A stretch of DNA of 54,148 nucleotides, taken from Rhizomucor pusillus (lineage: Eukaryota > Mucoromycota > Mucoromycetes > Mucorales > Lichtheimiaceae). Numbering within the stretch: position 1 is the stretch's first letter; the number at the start of each line of letters is the position of its first letter. Both the position numbers and the translations under genes were made by a program. The notes under the pieces are model-generated. The model saw only the letters and a list, made by a program, of their open reading frames with translations, was not told the DNA's origin and made no database searches. Positions 9,212-21,621 of the stretch are shown here, piece by piece. The stretch is from the NCBI GenBank assembly GCA_900175165.2, contig FWWN02000442.1, positions 1 to 54,148 of the forward strand. Direction: 5' to 3'.

Positions 9212-11123
9212 TCCGGCATGGATCCCACGAGGAGGCACAGAAATGGGCGAGCAGGTCTTGGACTTTAGTTAAGTAAGCGTTGAGCACTGGGTTGAACTAC
9301 AAATGGGACGCAATCAATACGGTGTACAGCGATCAAGCACAGGTCATGACTTACATTTGATATTGTGTTTTTGGTACTGTGAAACGCCGAATGATCTGAC
9401 ATGGCTGGAGTAAGACAGTAGGAGCTGAAAACGTTACAAAGGGTTCGACATGCTCTTGTAAAGGACGCTCAAAGTAAAGAGAGAGAAGATGTACCTTCCC
9501 CGCATTTTCGCCCCTTTAGCACGCGAGAAATGACGGAGAAATTGAACGCATTTGAGATTATAATTTGAACATAAAAAATCTTCCAGGACTCATGAAAATA
9601 TAGCTACAAATAGCAACTTTGCGTGGCTTTTACGCGTTGTGATCGCGCGTAGTACTTAGAGCATCATGGAGCATCATGGTTTAGCAAAATCTGTATAAGC
9701 ATACTCGTAGCAGTGTAATTTTATCGGGGAAATTACCAATTTTGTGGCCAGCTGTCAGCTGCATAAGCGCTGTCCGTGCTTGATTTCGTGCAACTGGCAA
9801 AGTCAGCACGTTCCCAAAAAAGAAGGTGCGCCACAAGCGCCACCAGAACATAAAGTATACGCCAGCAGCGAACAAAGTGTTAGGTAATGATATGCGTCGA
9901 ATATGAACTCCTGCGAACACTGCTCTGGATAAACCGAGAATTCGACGTCGCTATGTATCTAGGAGCAAACCGAATGCTGCTTGATGATCGGACTAGTAGA
10001 CTGCTCTGTGCATAAACCAAACAGGCCGAGGACATACTCCTCCAGAAATATTAACCGTTCCCATTTCTTGCATTCCACGGTTGCTATGAATATATATGTG
10101 AGCTATACAACGATGCAAATAGTTCTTTCTGTAAGAAGAAGGAGGGTATAATGCTATACCTTCCAGAATAATACGAGATGTGTAGCTGCATGAATGTTTA
10201 TTTTACAAAACAAACGTCGAATGGTTGCTGGTAAATCCAGAAAGCCTAGAAAACGAGTAAAGATTGTCGAGTCATTTATTTCAGGAGTATAGTGAGTACC
10301 TCGAGATGGAATACTGCTGGTGCAATTACCAGTATTAAACATTTAGCGACGCAGAAAATAGCTTAGGAGAGAGATTTTAGCGTGAGATAATGTTTCTCAA
10401 AATATTCTTAATGTATATGTGCCGCCAGACTTGACCAATGCAAGCTCCAGATATACATCATCAGAGAAAATTGCTGTTGTACCACAATTACAATGCTGCA
10501 GAAATGCTGCGAGCGTAATCCTTACAGATCTCGTTTGTGTCACAAATAACCCTCACATTCATGCAAAACTCACCGTTGAAGGTCAGCTTTAGATAGATTG
10601 TGTTTCAGATGGCGGATTTTTCTCTTTGATCTCTAAGTTCAAATTGTCACTCGTAGCAGTCGATGCGGAGGTTCGGGGTCCGTTGACCGGTTATATTGCA
10701 ACTTGGTAATGTTGGCCTGTGCGAACCTTGCAACCATCGGGATTTCAATGGCAGCTGCCCAGACGAGTAACATCGGATCATCGCAGACTGCGTCTAATCT
10801 ACTTACTTTCAATACTTGTAGGTAGATTGATTCGCTAATTAGACACTTAGTTTTGAGCGAGAGAAAGCCTCCGTTAATTGAAAGTTAACACTTGCCAAGT
10901 TTTATGCAAGCCAACGCGACAATAGTTGATTTTCAGTGCACGTGATGGGATAATTCCTGCTGCATCTCTAAAGTGGAAGGCTATTGCGTTGTTATGCAAG
11001 CACGTTTTTCTAGCTTTACAATCTTCGTATGTCAGCAGCAAGCGTTCCAATAATATATATAAACTTCACTCAAATTATCTTGGAGCATTATCTTTATTTG
11101 CGACATTGATAGCAGAGCAACAT
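9212..11123. other. no gene seen (1.9 kb)
   Basis: No open frame here shows a recognisable motif or splice pattern. A hydrophobic minus-strand frame (9920-9681) is short and unsupported. The right part holds the 3' flank of the RRM gene. Confidence 0.45.
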
Positions 11124-13146
11124 CTATTTTCGAACGAGGCTTATTTGATGCTGCAAAAACTCTCGATCGAAAATGCAGCGGGACAATTCTTCGCGAGTCA
11201 GATTACAGATTAAAGCGTCGACGATAGCTGTTGTTTCCGCGTCGTTTATTCCTGGCTGCTGGGACTGGAGCACGCTCTGAACTGTATCCAAAAGACGCAA
11301 ACTGTCTGCGTTTGAAGCCTGATTGCCTTCTCTTGACAGCGACTCTTTGCGGCCGCCAATTACGGAAGTGTCTAAGCTGATGCGTTTTCGACTCGTGCGT
11401 CGCTTGTACGGTAGCGGGGACGAAGGCTGGACCGTAAGAGCGACGGGGGATGGCAACGGCGGTGGAGGAACGTGGCTGCTTGTAGGCGGAAGAGGAGAAA
11501 TATGCGGGACCGTCGCAAAACCGGCAGGAGGAGCGTTGTAATATACAGGTGCTGGCGGATAATAGACGTGTGGACTTGGTGCTGGTGGCGGTGGAGGAGC
11601 GTTGTACGATACTGGCTGTTCTAGGATGTAAGGTGAATATTGCTGTTGCTGCTGCTGTTGTTGTTGTTGCTGCTGCAAATATGGATGTATCCAGTGCATG
11701 GGAGGATGCTGGTGCTGGTGCTGCTGATGATAGTATTGCTGCATAGGTGGCGGGTACCAGAACACAGACGGAGAAGCCATTGGTGGTGGTGGTGGAGGTA
11801 ACGGTGATTGCGGCATTGGATAATGCGCGTAAAATGAGAGCGGTTTCCATTCATATGTAAAGTAAACTGCCATGTTGGACGATGCAAGCATCCGTAATTG
11901 CTGTTTAAAGTCACGTTCGGGACGGTGCACTCTTGGTTCGTGGAATCGAACGCTCAAGAATGGACCAGCCTTTCTGCGCATCTTTAGGTCATAGCCATCC
12001 ATATTTAACAACGCAGCTGCTGCCTCGACTGGACTGCTGTAACTGACAAAGCCGAATTCCCTTGAACGGCCCGTAGCTGTATCCTCCATCACTCTTGCAC
12101 TTATAATGCGGCCATATGGCTTGAATAGATTAAATAGCTCTGTACTAGTTAGCGTCGGATCGATATGTTTGATATATAGATTGCAAAGGTCCATGCTGAA
12201 GGTCAAGTTAATGACCCCTCTTGTACTCTCTTGGTGAATGCTTTCCCCTGACGCCGACCCGATTGTTTCTTTTTTAGGTCCCTGAACAATGCGGAGCAGG
12301 CGTCAGTTTCCATCTAATCCCTTTTGTAGAAAAAAACTTTTCTTTCACATGCCTCGTCTTCCAAGGTCGAAGTGATGGAACTAGAAACTGTTAGGTAAAT
12401 CCGCGCGACAATGCAATTTGAATAGATACTCACATGGCGTCATGTCCTTGTAAAATAACTGCACCGTGCTGTTTGGTGGCGAGCGGATAAATTGATTTGC
12501 AAGTGTCAATTGAAACAAAATTTAGTACCTGCTTTTTGCAGAATATATTGATGTATACTAGCAACACTTGCCATCTCCGTTGCAGCCTTGTCGGCATCCT
12601 CCTGTAATGCATACTGGATAATCATCGCCTCAGCCGAAGAAGATATAGCGGCCTCTTTGCGACATTGAACCAGTCGGCCATACTTTTGAAACGCATTGTA
12701 AAATAGCTCGAACCAGTCGATAGATTCAGGAACTGAGAAATTGCGTATGTACAAGGGACGTGCAAAAGATAAAGATGATGACGACAATGTCTGAATATCG
12801 GCAACGTGTACGATTTCTAATCGAAATGGTGCGCTGCTGTTGTTGTTATTGTTGTTCTTGTTGGGTTTTTTCGACTGGAGCGGAAATATCATTTGATTAT
12901 AGCGTGCATATGCTTTGTCAGCTATTTAAACCAGCAATACTTTAGGTAAAAACGATGGGTTCTTTTCCTTCTTAGATGTGAGTTCACTGCAAAGGTACAC
13001 TACCGTGGTCTATTGTCCGAAACCGTATATGGGCAGCAATCAATCGTCCGTTTGGAGTGTAGAGTGGCTCCTCCTCAGCAGGTGATGATTGAGCAACAGT
13101 GTCACTTGACAGCTGCAATTCCGTATTTCCCGTGGGGGCCTTGATC
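11124..13146 (-). CDS. Multi-RRM RNA-binding protein with polyQ and proline-rich tail (5' end unresolved)
   Basis: My exons: 13146-13004, 12921-12529, 12458-12434, 12380-12338, 12281-11124; phases agree throughout. The first visible exon encodes the second half of an RRM (AAHIRFRTIDHADKAYARYN). The second exon holds another RRM (LYIRNF...AMIIQYA), and the last exon a third with clear RNP motifs (LYIKHI and REFGFVSY), followed by a P/Q/Y-rich region with a run of 11 or more Gln (about 11640-11680) and a conserved-looking C-terminus (LTREELSRCIFDREFL). It likely binds mRNA in nucleus or cytoplasm; the polyQ/Pro region suggests assembly into granules. The exon starting at 13146 needs an upstream phase-2 exon; a candidate open segment lies at 13930-13811 but I could not join it. 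The 12338 junction uses an unusual GTTTTT donor and is the least certain. Confidence 0.75.
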
Positions 13147-15678
13147 CTATTATTGTGTAAGGTTTTATAGCAAGTTAGACGTATGCAATGTCACATTAAT
13201 GTCAGTGCGCATCTCAATTACTCTAAAGGCTCGTATAATTCAAAAAGATGAGCAAGTTCTCGGATATATTGGGTATAATATTGTCTCTCGCCTGTGGGGG
13301 ACAAGAGAAGTAGGATATTTTGTGGGTATAAGTTTGGAGCAAGCTTCATGCTGGTCGGTGATGTGTGCGCGCGCGGGTTCTCTTTTTCTCTCTGTCAGTC
13401 TCCGTGTAAATGGTCCGAGTGTGTTTGTATATATGTGTGTATGTGGGCGTGCAGGAGTACAAAATCTTGATTGTCTGTGTTATTGTCAAAGTGATATCAT
13501 CAAATGTTGGTGGTAGATGGGGCACTTCAACTTTTCGAACAAAAAAGGAGACGCCTTTTCTTCTTTTCTTATTTTGTCCGCGCTGCTATCCCAAGCCGCT
13601 AGAGTTGTATATTATATGTAGGGATATATAGCAAGGAAGAAAGAAGAAGGAAGAAAAGAAGGCCCAGCCTTGATCAAATGGTTGTTCTCATTTTCTTGCG
13701 GTGATAACTGGATTCGGCAATGTGGTCGCGATTCTTTGCTGGTGGTTTCACAAGCAGAGGAAGAGCCATGAGTTTCAGCTTTACACATTCTTGCTCGTCT
13801 TTTTTAGAAATCAAGAGGCCTTTCCACCCAATCCAATGGTGAGCATCCTGAACTCGCTCGGCATTTTGGTACTAGTCGTACGGCCCCCTGGTAATACGCC
13901 ACCATTGGTGAACAATCGTTCGGCTATCAAATCGGCTATATTGTTAAATTGTTTTCTTCTATGGTAACAGAACAAAAATTCTGTTGCCAAGAAGGGTGCT
14001 CGCAGAACAAAAGGGTGTATCCGGAGCTGGGGGTGGCGTGGTATCTGCCGTGTGCAATCCTCCTCTCCCCCCATTTTTTCCTAGCCCTTTTCTGCCTTGC
14101 GGGCTTATCGATCGCTTACCCACGTCACTCAGTTCTCCACATACTGCTACTTTTTTTGCTCCGTGGCGAAGCACTCTAGGAGAAAGGAACGACCCGTGCT
14201 CACCTTTTCCTTCACTCAGCCAACCAGCTGGCAGTGAAACCAACCTTTCTCTCTCGCAAGGGCGCATGTTTATCCATTGCGCCCGCCATTACTCCTCCAA
14301 AATTTCAGGGTCACGACGATTCACATGAAAGCACACACATTTTGAATTCTTCGGTTTCCGAAGGAGGAGCACATCCTATTGTTCAGCTCAACTTGAGGCA
14401 AAGAGGTAACATTTTCCCGCTTGGGGTGCTATGTTTGCTTTTGTCACGGCGCTCTAGAAGTTTCGACGTTTCGTTTCGTTTGTACGTGTCATACGATTGT
14501 GCTTCTATTACATTTTGCAAGACAAAGACTCCCGCATGGTACGAACACATTCTAAGAAACACGTTTTGACAAATCCATATTCCCCCTTTTTTGCACACAC
14601 TCACTCACTCTCCCTCGCAACATCCCGAGAACCCAGGGACAATTCAGTACCAATAAGACTGAGAGATCCTCGTCTTGTAGCTACGATCCTTCTATTAATG
14701 GAAAATCGCTTGCAAGCATAACCGCGCTCTTTCATCTCGATCATCTACTCCGATCTTGCGTCCTAAAGATATTGTTGCACCATGGCAACAAAAAACCAAC
14801 ATATCGACATTATTGCTTCAGCTGATCATCTAGAACTTTATACGTTCGTATACTTTGCATTTTATTTTTCCTCCTGTAGGCTTCAAATTTGCTGCTTTGC
14901 GGGATATTTATGCAACATTGCACGAACAAAATTTGTCCGCCCTTTCTTTTTGTAGCATCTTGTACAATTTCCCCCACTTTGCCAAGTTGACACTTTTGTT
15001 GACAAAAGCAGGGTTTAATTTTTAGCCAATTATAGAAGTATGGCGACGCATTACATGGCTTAGCACTGCTTCTTTTTCTTTCAAATGGTTCTCTTGTTAT
15101 TATCACATTTGATTCATGCAGCTTGGATTAGATAGTCATAACCTGCCAGAGTATGAACATACAATAAAGATCGAATGTTTTTGTTGGGTTGAACAATTGT
15201 CGCCATTTACGTCGATCAAAATATACACAGACTCAGCCGTCTGATTACACGAGAATGCAGATCACTTGTTAGAGCCATGAGTATCACTGCTATAGATGGT
15301 GGGCGTTTTTTAGAGCTTGCAGCGCATAAACGGCCGTTTAAGGATACTGTAGGTTATATATGAGAAATTTTATAATAGATGATGAACGAATGAAGTTTTC
15401 GGCACTCAAGGTTATTCTTGCTCCTATCACAATCGTAAAAAAATCTCATTTCCTAAATGTATAAAGAAATTCAAAGGCTACTGGAATAGCATTCTGCCAT
15501 GTTACGATATAGCATGACTTTGTTGCTTTTGTTGCGTCCTCTGTAGGTACAGAACTTAGTAGTAGTAGTAGTAGCAGCAGCTCTTGAAAGTCCGCGAAGG
15601 CTCTTTCCTGGAGGGGAACAGACCGCGCTCTGCAACCACTCGCCGTCAAGAGCACCATCAATTCGGTCTCTATTTGCC
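13147..15678. other. Long intergenic region; upstream of the RRM gene and of beta-adaptin
   Basis: About 2.5 kb between divergent genes. Pyrimidine-rich tracts occur at 14040-14240 and GT-rich sequence at 13360-13450, as in fungal promoters or 5' UTRs. It probably contains the missing first exon or exons of the RRM gene. I see no separate gene. Confidence 0.4.
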
Positions 15679-18384
15679 ATGAGCCGTCCTAGATTCTTCG
15701 CAACAAACAAGAGAGGTATGCGCTGATTCGAATACCCCTTGTAGACCTACATTGTGATGTTAACCACGAAATTTAGGCGAGAATTACGAACTAAAGGCCG
15801 AACTCAACAGCGAGTATCGCCATGTTCGGAAAGATGCAGTCAAGAAGGTCATTGCCAACATGACAGTTGGCAAGGACGTGAGCGGTCTCTTTCCTGATGT
15901 CCTAAAGAACATGCAGACGGAAGATATTGAGCTCAAAAAGCTTGTATACTTGTACTTGATGAATTACGCAAAGACGCAACCTGAACTTGTCATTCTCGCG
16001 GTCAACACCTTTGTCAAGGTAACAAGCCTGGAAGTTCTCGTTTTAGTTTATTTACAATTTTCTGATGGACATCTCAAAGGACTCGGACGATCCGAACCCG
16101 CTTATTCGTGCTTTAGCGATTCGTACCATGGGCTGCCTCCGCGTCGACAAGATCATCGACTATCTGACCCAACCGCTTCGAAAGGCCCTGAAGGTAAGGA
16201 TCGAGGCAAATTCATTGATGCTATAAGAGAAAGCACCAACTTTTTCTCTCGTAGGATGAGAACCCATATGTCCGCAAAACTGCAGCTATTTGTGTCTCAA
16301 AGTTATATGAAATCAATCCCGAATTGACAGTTGAGCAAGATTTCATCAGCGAGGTCAAAGAGATGGTGTCGGATATCAACCCTATGGTCGTCGCCAACGC
16401 AGTCGTCGCATTATCGGATATGAATGAAGCTTCTCCGAATCATGATATATTCGTTGTCAATGGATCGATCCTCAACAAGTTATTACATGCTCTCAATGAA
16501 TGTACCGAGTAAGTTCAGCGTCGCTGGCCGCCAAGTTCAGTGTTTGATAACGCATATAAATTCCAGATGGGGCCAAATTGCTATCCTGACAGCGCTCGCA
16601 GAGTACAAGCCGACAGACCACAAAGAAGCAGAGAGTATTTGCGATCGCGTCTTGCCACGTTTGCAGCATGCGAACGGTGCAGTTGTCCTCGCTGCAATCA
16701 AGGTGAGTTTTATATACAAATCTGTGTACGGGATCAAATGCTAAGTATTGGTTTCTCTAGGTTCTCCTCATCAACATGCAATACATCAAGGATCAGAACT
16801 TAATAAAGAATTTCTGCAGAAAGATGGCACCGCCGCTTGGTAAGGATTTGACAAATGCTGCTGACTCGATCAATCCATTGACTATATTATTTTAAAATAG
16901 TAACTTTGCTGTCAAGTCCACCCGAAGTTCAATACATTGCTCTACGAAATATCAGTCTTATCCTCCAGAAACGTCCTGAAGTGCTAAGCAACGAAATGCG
17001 TGTGTTCTTCTGTCGATACAACGATCCTCCCTACGTCAAACTTGAAAAGCTGGAAATTTTGATTCGACTATGCAATGACCGCAACGTGGATCAACTTTTG
17101 AGTGAATTGAAAGAGTACGGAAGATACCTATTGTGAAAAGGAAAAAGTCGGTGCTAAGATATGGATGAAATAGGTATGCCAACGAAGTCGACGTCGATTT
17201 TGTACGAAAGTCAGTCAACGCAATTGGACGATGTGCGATCAAAATTGAGGAAGCCGCGGAACGGTGTATTAACGTGTTGCTCGATTTGATCAACACCGGC
17301 GTCAGCTACGTTGTGCAAGAAGCTATCATTGTCATAAAGGACATTTTCCGAAAATACCCCCATAAATACGAAGGCATTATTCCGACACTTTGCGAGAATT
17401 TGGATGCGCTAGATGAACCAGAAGCAAAAGCATCTCTCACCTGGATTATTGGCGAATATGCAGAACGAATTGACAACGCAGATGACTTGATCAACATGTT
17501 TGTTGAGAATTTCAAGGAGGAGAACTCGCAGGTAATTTAGAAGCACAGGACTCTGGCAGTTTCGTTGGTCATTAGCTAAATGGGTATGCGCCGCAAATGC
17601 AGGTCCAATTGCAATTTTTGACAGCTACAGTGAAGCTATTCCTTAAAAAGCCGGCCGAAAACCAGGATCTAGTGCAGCGGGTACTTCAGACTGCTACAAA
17701 CGAGTGTGACAATGCAGACATTCGCGACAGGGCCTACGTATATTGGCGCTTACTGTCTACAGACCCGCAGGCAGCTAAGGTAAACTTGGAAAAAAGGGAA
17801 TTTGCTCGTAATGTCACAAAAGATTAATGTATATATGCGCTTTAGGCAGTGGTCCTGTCAGAGAAACCACCCATTGCAGGCGAAAATGCTGGTCTTTCAC
17901 CTGGACTTTTGGACGAATTATTGTATCAAATCGGAACACTTGCTTCCGTCTACCACAAACCTCCAGAGACATTCATTGCAGGCAGAAAGTACGGTGCTGA
18001 CAGCGTCAGCAGATCAATTGCAAAGTAAAGTATAGATAAATTTGGATGACAGAATGGTTAGATGGCTCACACATGAACTTCTTTAGCCAACAAAACGATG
18101 AAGAGGATATTACCGCACCACCACCACAGATACAAGCCGCGATCAAGAATAACGATATCGGCAATCTCTTAGACCTTGACTGGGATGAACCAGTAGCATC
18201 ATCGCCCATCGTGGCAGAGAGCCCCCAGACAGCCAACCCTGCTGGTGGTAGCACAATGGATGATCTCTTCTCTCTTGTGGGTGGAAGTGGCATGACAAGC
18301 ATGTCAACACCTTCGCAGCAGCAGCAGCAGCAACAACAACAAACACAGCAAGCTAGCAAGGATCCCTTTGCTGATCTATTTTAA
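15679..18384 (+). CDS. APL2: Beta-adaptin, AP-1 complex large subunit
   Basis: Eleven exons: 15679-15715, 15777-16018, 16080-16193, 16255-16508, 16567-16702, 16761-16839, 16901-17114, 17174-17531, 17603-17779, 17846-18024, 18087-18384; total 695 aa. The N-terminal trunk matches beta-1/beta-2 adaptins closely ([55 protein letters not shown]-like block). It forms the large-subunit solenoid of the clathrin adaptor at the trans-Golgi/endosome. The hinge holds a clathrin box (LLDLD) and a 9-Gln run; the protein ends KDPFADLF. There is no appendage (ear) domain, as usual for short fungal AP-1 beta. AP-2 beta is the alternative; the short length favours AP-1. The start follows the conserved N-terminus ([20 protein letters not shown]). 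Confidence 0.95.
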
Positions 18385-18591
18385 GCCGTGCGAAAGAGAA
18401 AAGAGAAAAAAGGACATGATCCAATTCTTTTGTAGAGCCCCAGTTTACCCTTTAATGAATCGAAATAAGAAAAAGCAACAGAGTTTCCTGTGGCACCTAG
18501 CGGCGTGACACCTTGGAGCAGTGAGAAAAAGGCGGGCATTCATCGACCCCTCCTTCTCCCCACCATTTTTTTCTCTTTCCTGCAACCCCAT

Positions 18592-18620
18592 ATACATACA
18601 TACATACATATATATAAAGC
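18592..18620 (+). promoter_or_regulatory. (CATA)n microsatellite and TATA box
   Basis: Tandem TACA/CATA units run into TATATATAAAG (TATATAAA at 18611-18618), about 35-42 bp before the hexokinase-like ATG. This suits a core promoter TATA element; the transcription start was not observed. Confidence 0.5.
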
Positions 18621-18652
18621 TCTCCCTTTCTTCTTTCATATTCTCGTACACA

Positions 18653-20506
18653 ATGTCGGCCAAGCCGCCCTCGAGAGATAATAATGACAGCAGTGATAGC
18701 AGAGGCAGACGACGATCGAGCGCTGCAGCTCAACTTTTACACTTACGACATGGTTCGCCGCGACAGCAGGAAGCCGTTAAAGAGATCGAGGAAATGTTTA
18801 GAGTGTCCTCCAGCCAGCTTAATGCACTCGTACGCGGATTCAAGGAAGAAATGCAAGCTGGACTAGCCGATGACACGCAAGCACAACCGTTGCCAAGGAG
18901 CAGCGATCTCAAAATGATACCTTCCTTTGTCACTGGTATACGTCCCAAATGGGAGCTTTAGCAGCAGCACGGAAACAATGCCATTAATAATATTTATTAT
19001 CATTATTATTTGACTCGCGCGTCTACAGGCTATCCAACAGGCAACGAAAAGGGTACTTACCTAGCACTGGAAATTAGCGGCGTGGATATATACGTTTGTC
19101 AAGTGAAACTCAAAGGCGAAGGAGGCAAATTGGCGATTAACCAGTACCAATACGAGATCCCGGACGACCTGACAGCCGGCGAAGACTTTGGTGTGTTGAT
19201 AGACTACGTGGCCGACTGTGTATCTGATTTCCAGGCGCGAGTATCGTCTGGGCACCATCAAGAGCAAACGACTGTGATGGCTATCAGTATGGGATTGGCG
19301 GTGCGCCAGACAGGACTGGACCGCGGCACTATCATTGCACTCGAGCATGGTTTCGAGTTTCCAAATGTCATTGGTTGCGACGTTGTCGATCTTTTTCACA
19401 GGCATTTCCACGCCAAGGGGCTCAATGTCCGCATTGTTGCTATTGCCAACGGTAAGCTAACCTTCTCTTTTTTATCCATCGTTTTTCTGGATGGTGTGAC
19501 CGAGAACGGTTGGGGGTTGTATGTGCGTGCGTGAGTGCGTGATATGCTAATCAAGTGACCTCTATTTTCTCGTCGCCTGCTTCCAGATGCGGTTTGCACC
19601 CTGTTGGCGCATGCATATCAGCATCCTGCCACACGCATTGGTATCGTGCATAGTACGGGCACCAACTGCGCATACTACGACAAAGTATCCAACATGAGCA
19701 AGTTCCTTGCACAGCATCACAATGAGGTCAACCCTGGCGACACGGACATGATCATCAACACCGAGTGGTGTAATTTTGGATCAAAGCATCTTCCACAAAC
19801 TGGATTCGATCATCTTGTCGATAACGAAAGCAACAATCGAGGAATCCATATTTTCGAAAAAATGACGACGGGCATGTACCTCGGCGAGATTGTGCGACAA
19901 ATCCTGGTGTACCTCGCCGATCGCCAAGTACTTTCCTTCCAAATTGACGACGAGGATTGCTTACTGCGCGCACCATACCATTTTGATACGAGCTACATGT
20001 ATGTCTGTGAAGCGGATGATGATTGGGACTATCTCGAAGACACGCGGGTCGTGCTGGAGGAGATGTGCAAAGTGGGCGAAACGACGATTGCAGACCGTGA
20101 GATTGTAAAGAAAACATGTGAATTGGTTGGACACAGAGCCGCCACTCTGCTTGGCGCAAGTATTGCCAGCGTCGTCGAGTACATGATGGAATACGGAATT
20201 GGTGTCGATCAATGCAACGATGGATTCGCTATAGGTAACGTGCCTCTTTTTCCTTTGCATACACCTTTTTTTCTTTGCTCATTTATCTGATGCTCTTTGC
20301 ATCTAACTTTAGCCATCAGCGGCGAGGTATACAAAGACTACCCATCCTTCCATCCCCGTGTCTGTGAGACACTGAAAGCACTGATTCCCGAGGAAGTTTC
20401 GGCCAAACTATCGGTCGGCATAGTAAAACATTCCCGCATTGTTGGTGCTGCCATTGTGGCCATGATGGCCGAGAAAATGGACCAACAGGATGTTGAAATG
20501 TTGTAG
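18653..20506 (+). CDS. Hexokinase-family protein with degenerate catalytic motifs
   Basis: Exons 18653-18935, 19029-19451, 19587-20234, 20313-20506; 515 aa. The hexokinase fold is clear along its length: LDRGTIIALEHGFEFP, GTNCAYYDKVSNM, MIINTEW, FEKMTTGMYLGEIVR, GHRAATLLGASI, GEVYKDYPSFHPR. Catalytic signatures are altered. The phosphate-1 motif LDLGGTNFRV is replaced by LALEISGVDIYV (about residues 106-117), SFPV by GLAV (about 183), the catalytic Lys of (T/S)KGF by His (EHGF, about 200), and the C-terminal adenosine-binding DGS/DGSG glycines are missing. The Asp after Asn at residue 236 (general base in active enzymes) and the EW glutamate remain. Known: non-catalytic hexokinase-like regulators exist in fungi (HxkC/HxkD-XprF of Aspergillus). 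Inferred: a sugar-sensing or regulatory pseudoenzyme. An N-terminal Ser/Arg-rich extension of about 35 residues precedes the fold. Confidence 0.9.
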
Positions 20507-20750
20507 TAATAACACACGCCTTACTGTATCGCATACCGTATTCTTTTTCTTTCTTTCTTATTCCCCTTTTTTCTTTTCTTCTCTCCCTCTCTCATTTTCA
20601 TAACTCCTCCTTTCGATCCAAGAGAGTAATGATAACTAATATGCGTCCTTCCTCTTGCAAAGCCAAATCACAATCTTTCATTTTTCGAGTGTTGTCATCG
20701 TCGCCAATGATTTCTTTTTTATTGTTTTTCAAGCGCTTCGTGCATGAAAT

Positions 20751-21440
20751 TTACTAGATAAACCAAGAGAAAAGAAGGATTGATTAGCAAATAAAAACCT
20801 AAATAATTGCACAATCACTAGTCCTACCTGTTCCATGGGCTGAGCCTTCTTGGAACGGTCCTTGCGGTCAAGGATGGCCTGACGGCTCTTGTCAATCTTG
20901 AGTTTGGTAACAACAACGTTGGAGGGGTGGATGCCAATGGGAACAGTGGCGCCTGATGAGGCAAATCAATAAAAATGTTCTGAATAGGTGTGTATTACAC
21001 CAACTCACCGTTGACCTTCTCGCGGTTGACACGTTCGATGTGGATAACCCACTTCTTACGGTAGACCTGAACAACCTTGCCCTCACGGCCCTTCAAGGAA
21101 CCGCGAACGACCAAGACTTCGTCGTCTTTGCGGATGGGAATGGAACGAGTCTATTTGTCGTCGTCATCGTCGATTAGCCGTTCTGCCACAATAATCGAAA
21201 AACGGAATCCACGCTGCTTTTTGCTGCAAAACCTACGTTGTACTTTTCACGGAGTTCCTTGGACAAGGGCGAGCTCATGAGCTTGCGGCGAATGTGGGAG
21301 GGAGCCGAGAAATGAGCCTTGCGGCACTTGCGACGGGATGAGCTGACGTCTATAATCAATCCATTCATCCATCAATCAGTTTCATCCATCTATCTATCCA
21401 TGTGTATCATGTATTCTAACGCACCAGCGCTGAACTTCAT
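20751..21440 (-). CDS. RPL26: 60S ribosomal protein L26 (uL24)
   Basis: Exons 21440-21425, 21349-21237, 21150-21009, 20952-20828 and 20753-20751; 132 aa. Diagnostic blocks are [40 protein letters not shown] and the KOW-type [19 protein letters not shown], all typical of eukaryotic L26, which binds near the polypeptide exit tunnel. The last exon supplies only the stop codon: after CAG the sequence continues GTAGGA with no in-frame stop until an intron ending TATCTAG is removed, giving TAA. Five exons in a short ribosomal protein gene are not unusual for this phylum. It is convergent with the hexokinase-like gene (244 bp between stops). Confidence 0.95.
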
Positions 21441-21621
21441 TGCGATGAAGAATGAAAAAGAGGGAACCTTTCTCTGGTCCAGTAGGGCCACTTTCCTTGG
21501 CCGCTCCCCACCTCCACCCAAACCCACTCAAGTCTGTGAGCTTTGCTGCTCTTCCCAACTTTAAACTCCGTACAAATTTTCTCTCAAGGTGCCCTCTTGC
21601 ACAGCCTGTTTCCACTCCTCC
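21441..21621. promoter_or_regulatory. Shared divergent promoter, RPL26 / zinc-finger G-patch gene
   Basis: Only 181 bp separate the two start codons. The segment has a C-rich tract (CCCCACCTCCACCC, about 21507-21520) and pyrimidine stretches. A bidirectional promoter is inferred from the spacing. Confidence 0.55.

Noticed and set aside
9681..9920. Hydrophobic 79-codon minus-strand frame
   Set aside because: No upstream or downstream exon, no motif, non-coding surroundings.
13811..14074. Minus-strand frame as a separate gene
   Set aside because: More likely part of the 5' region of the RRM gene; no start, motif or splice pattern confirms it.
14810..15106. 98-codon minus-strand frame between the RRM and beta-adaptin genes
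   Set aside because: No recognisable motif and composition like random AT-rich sequence.
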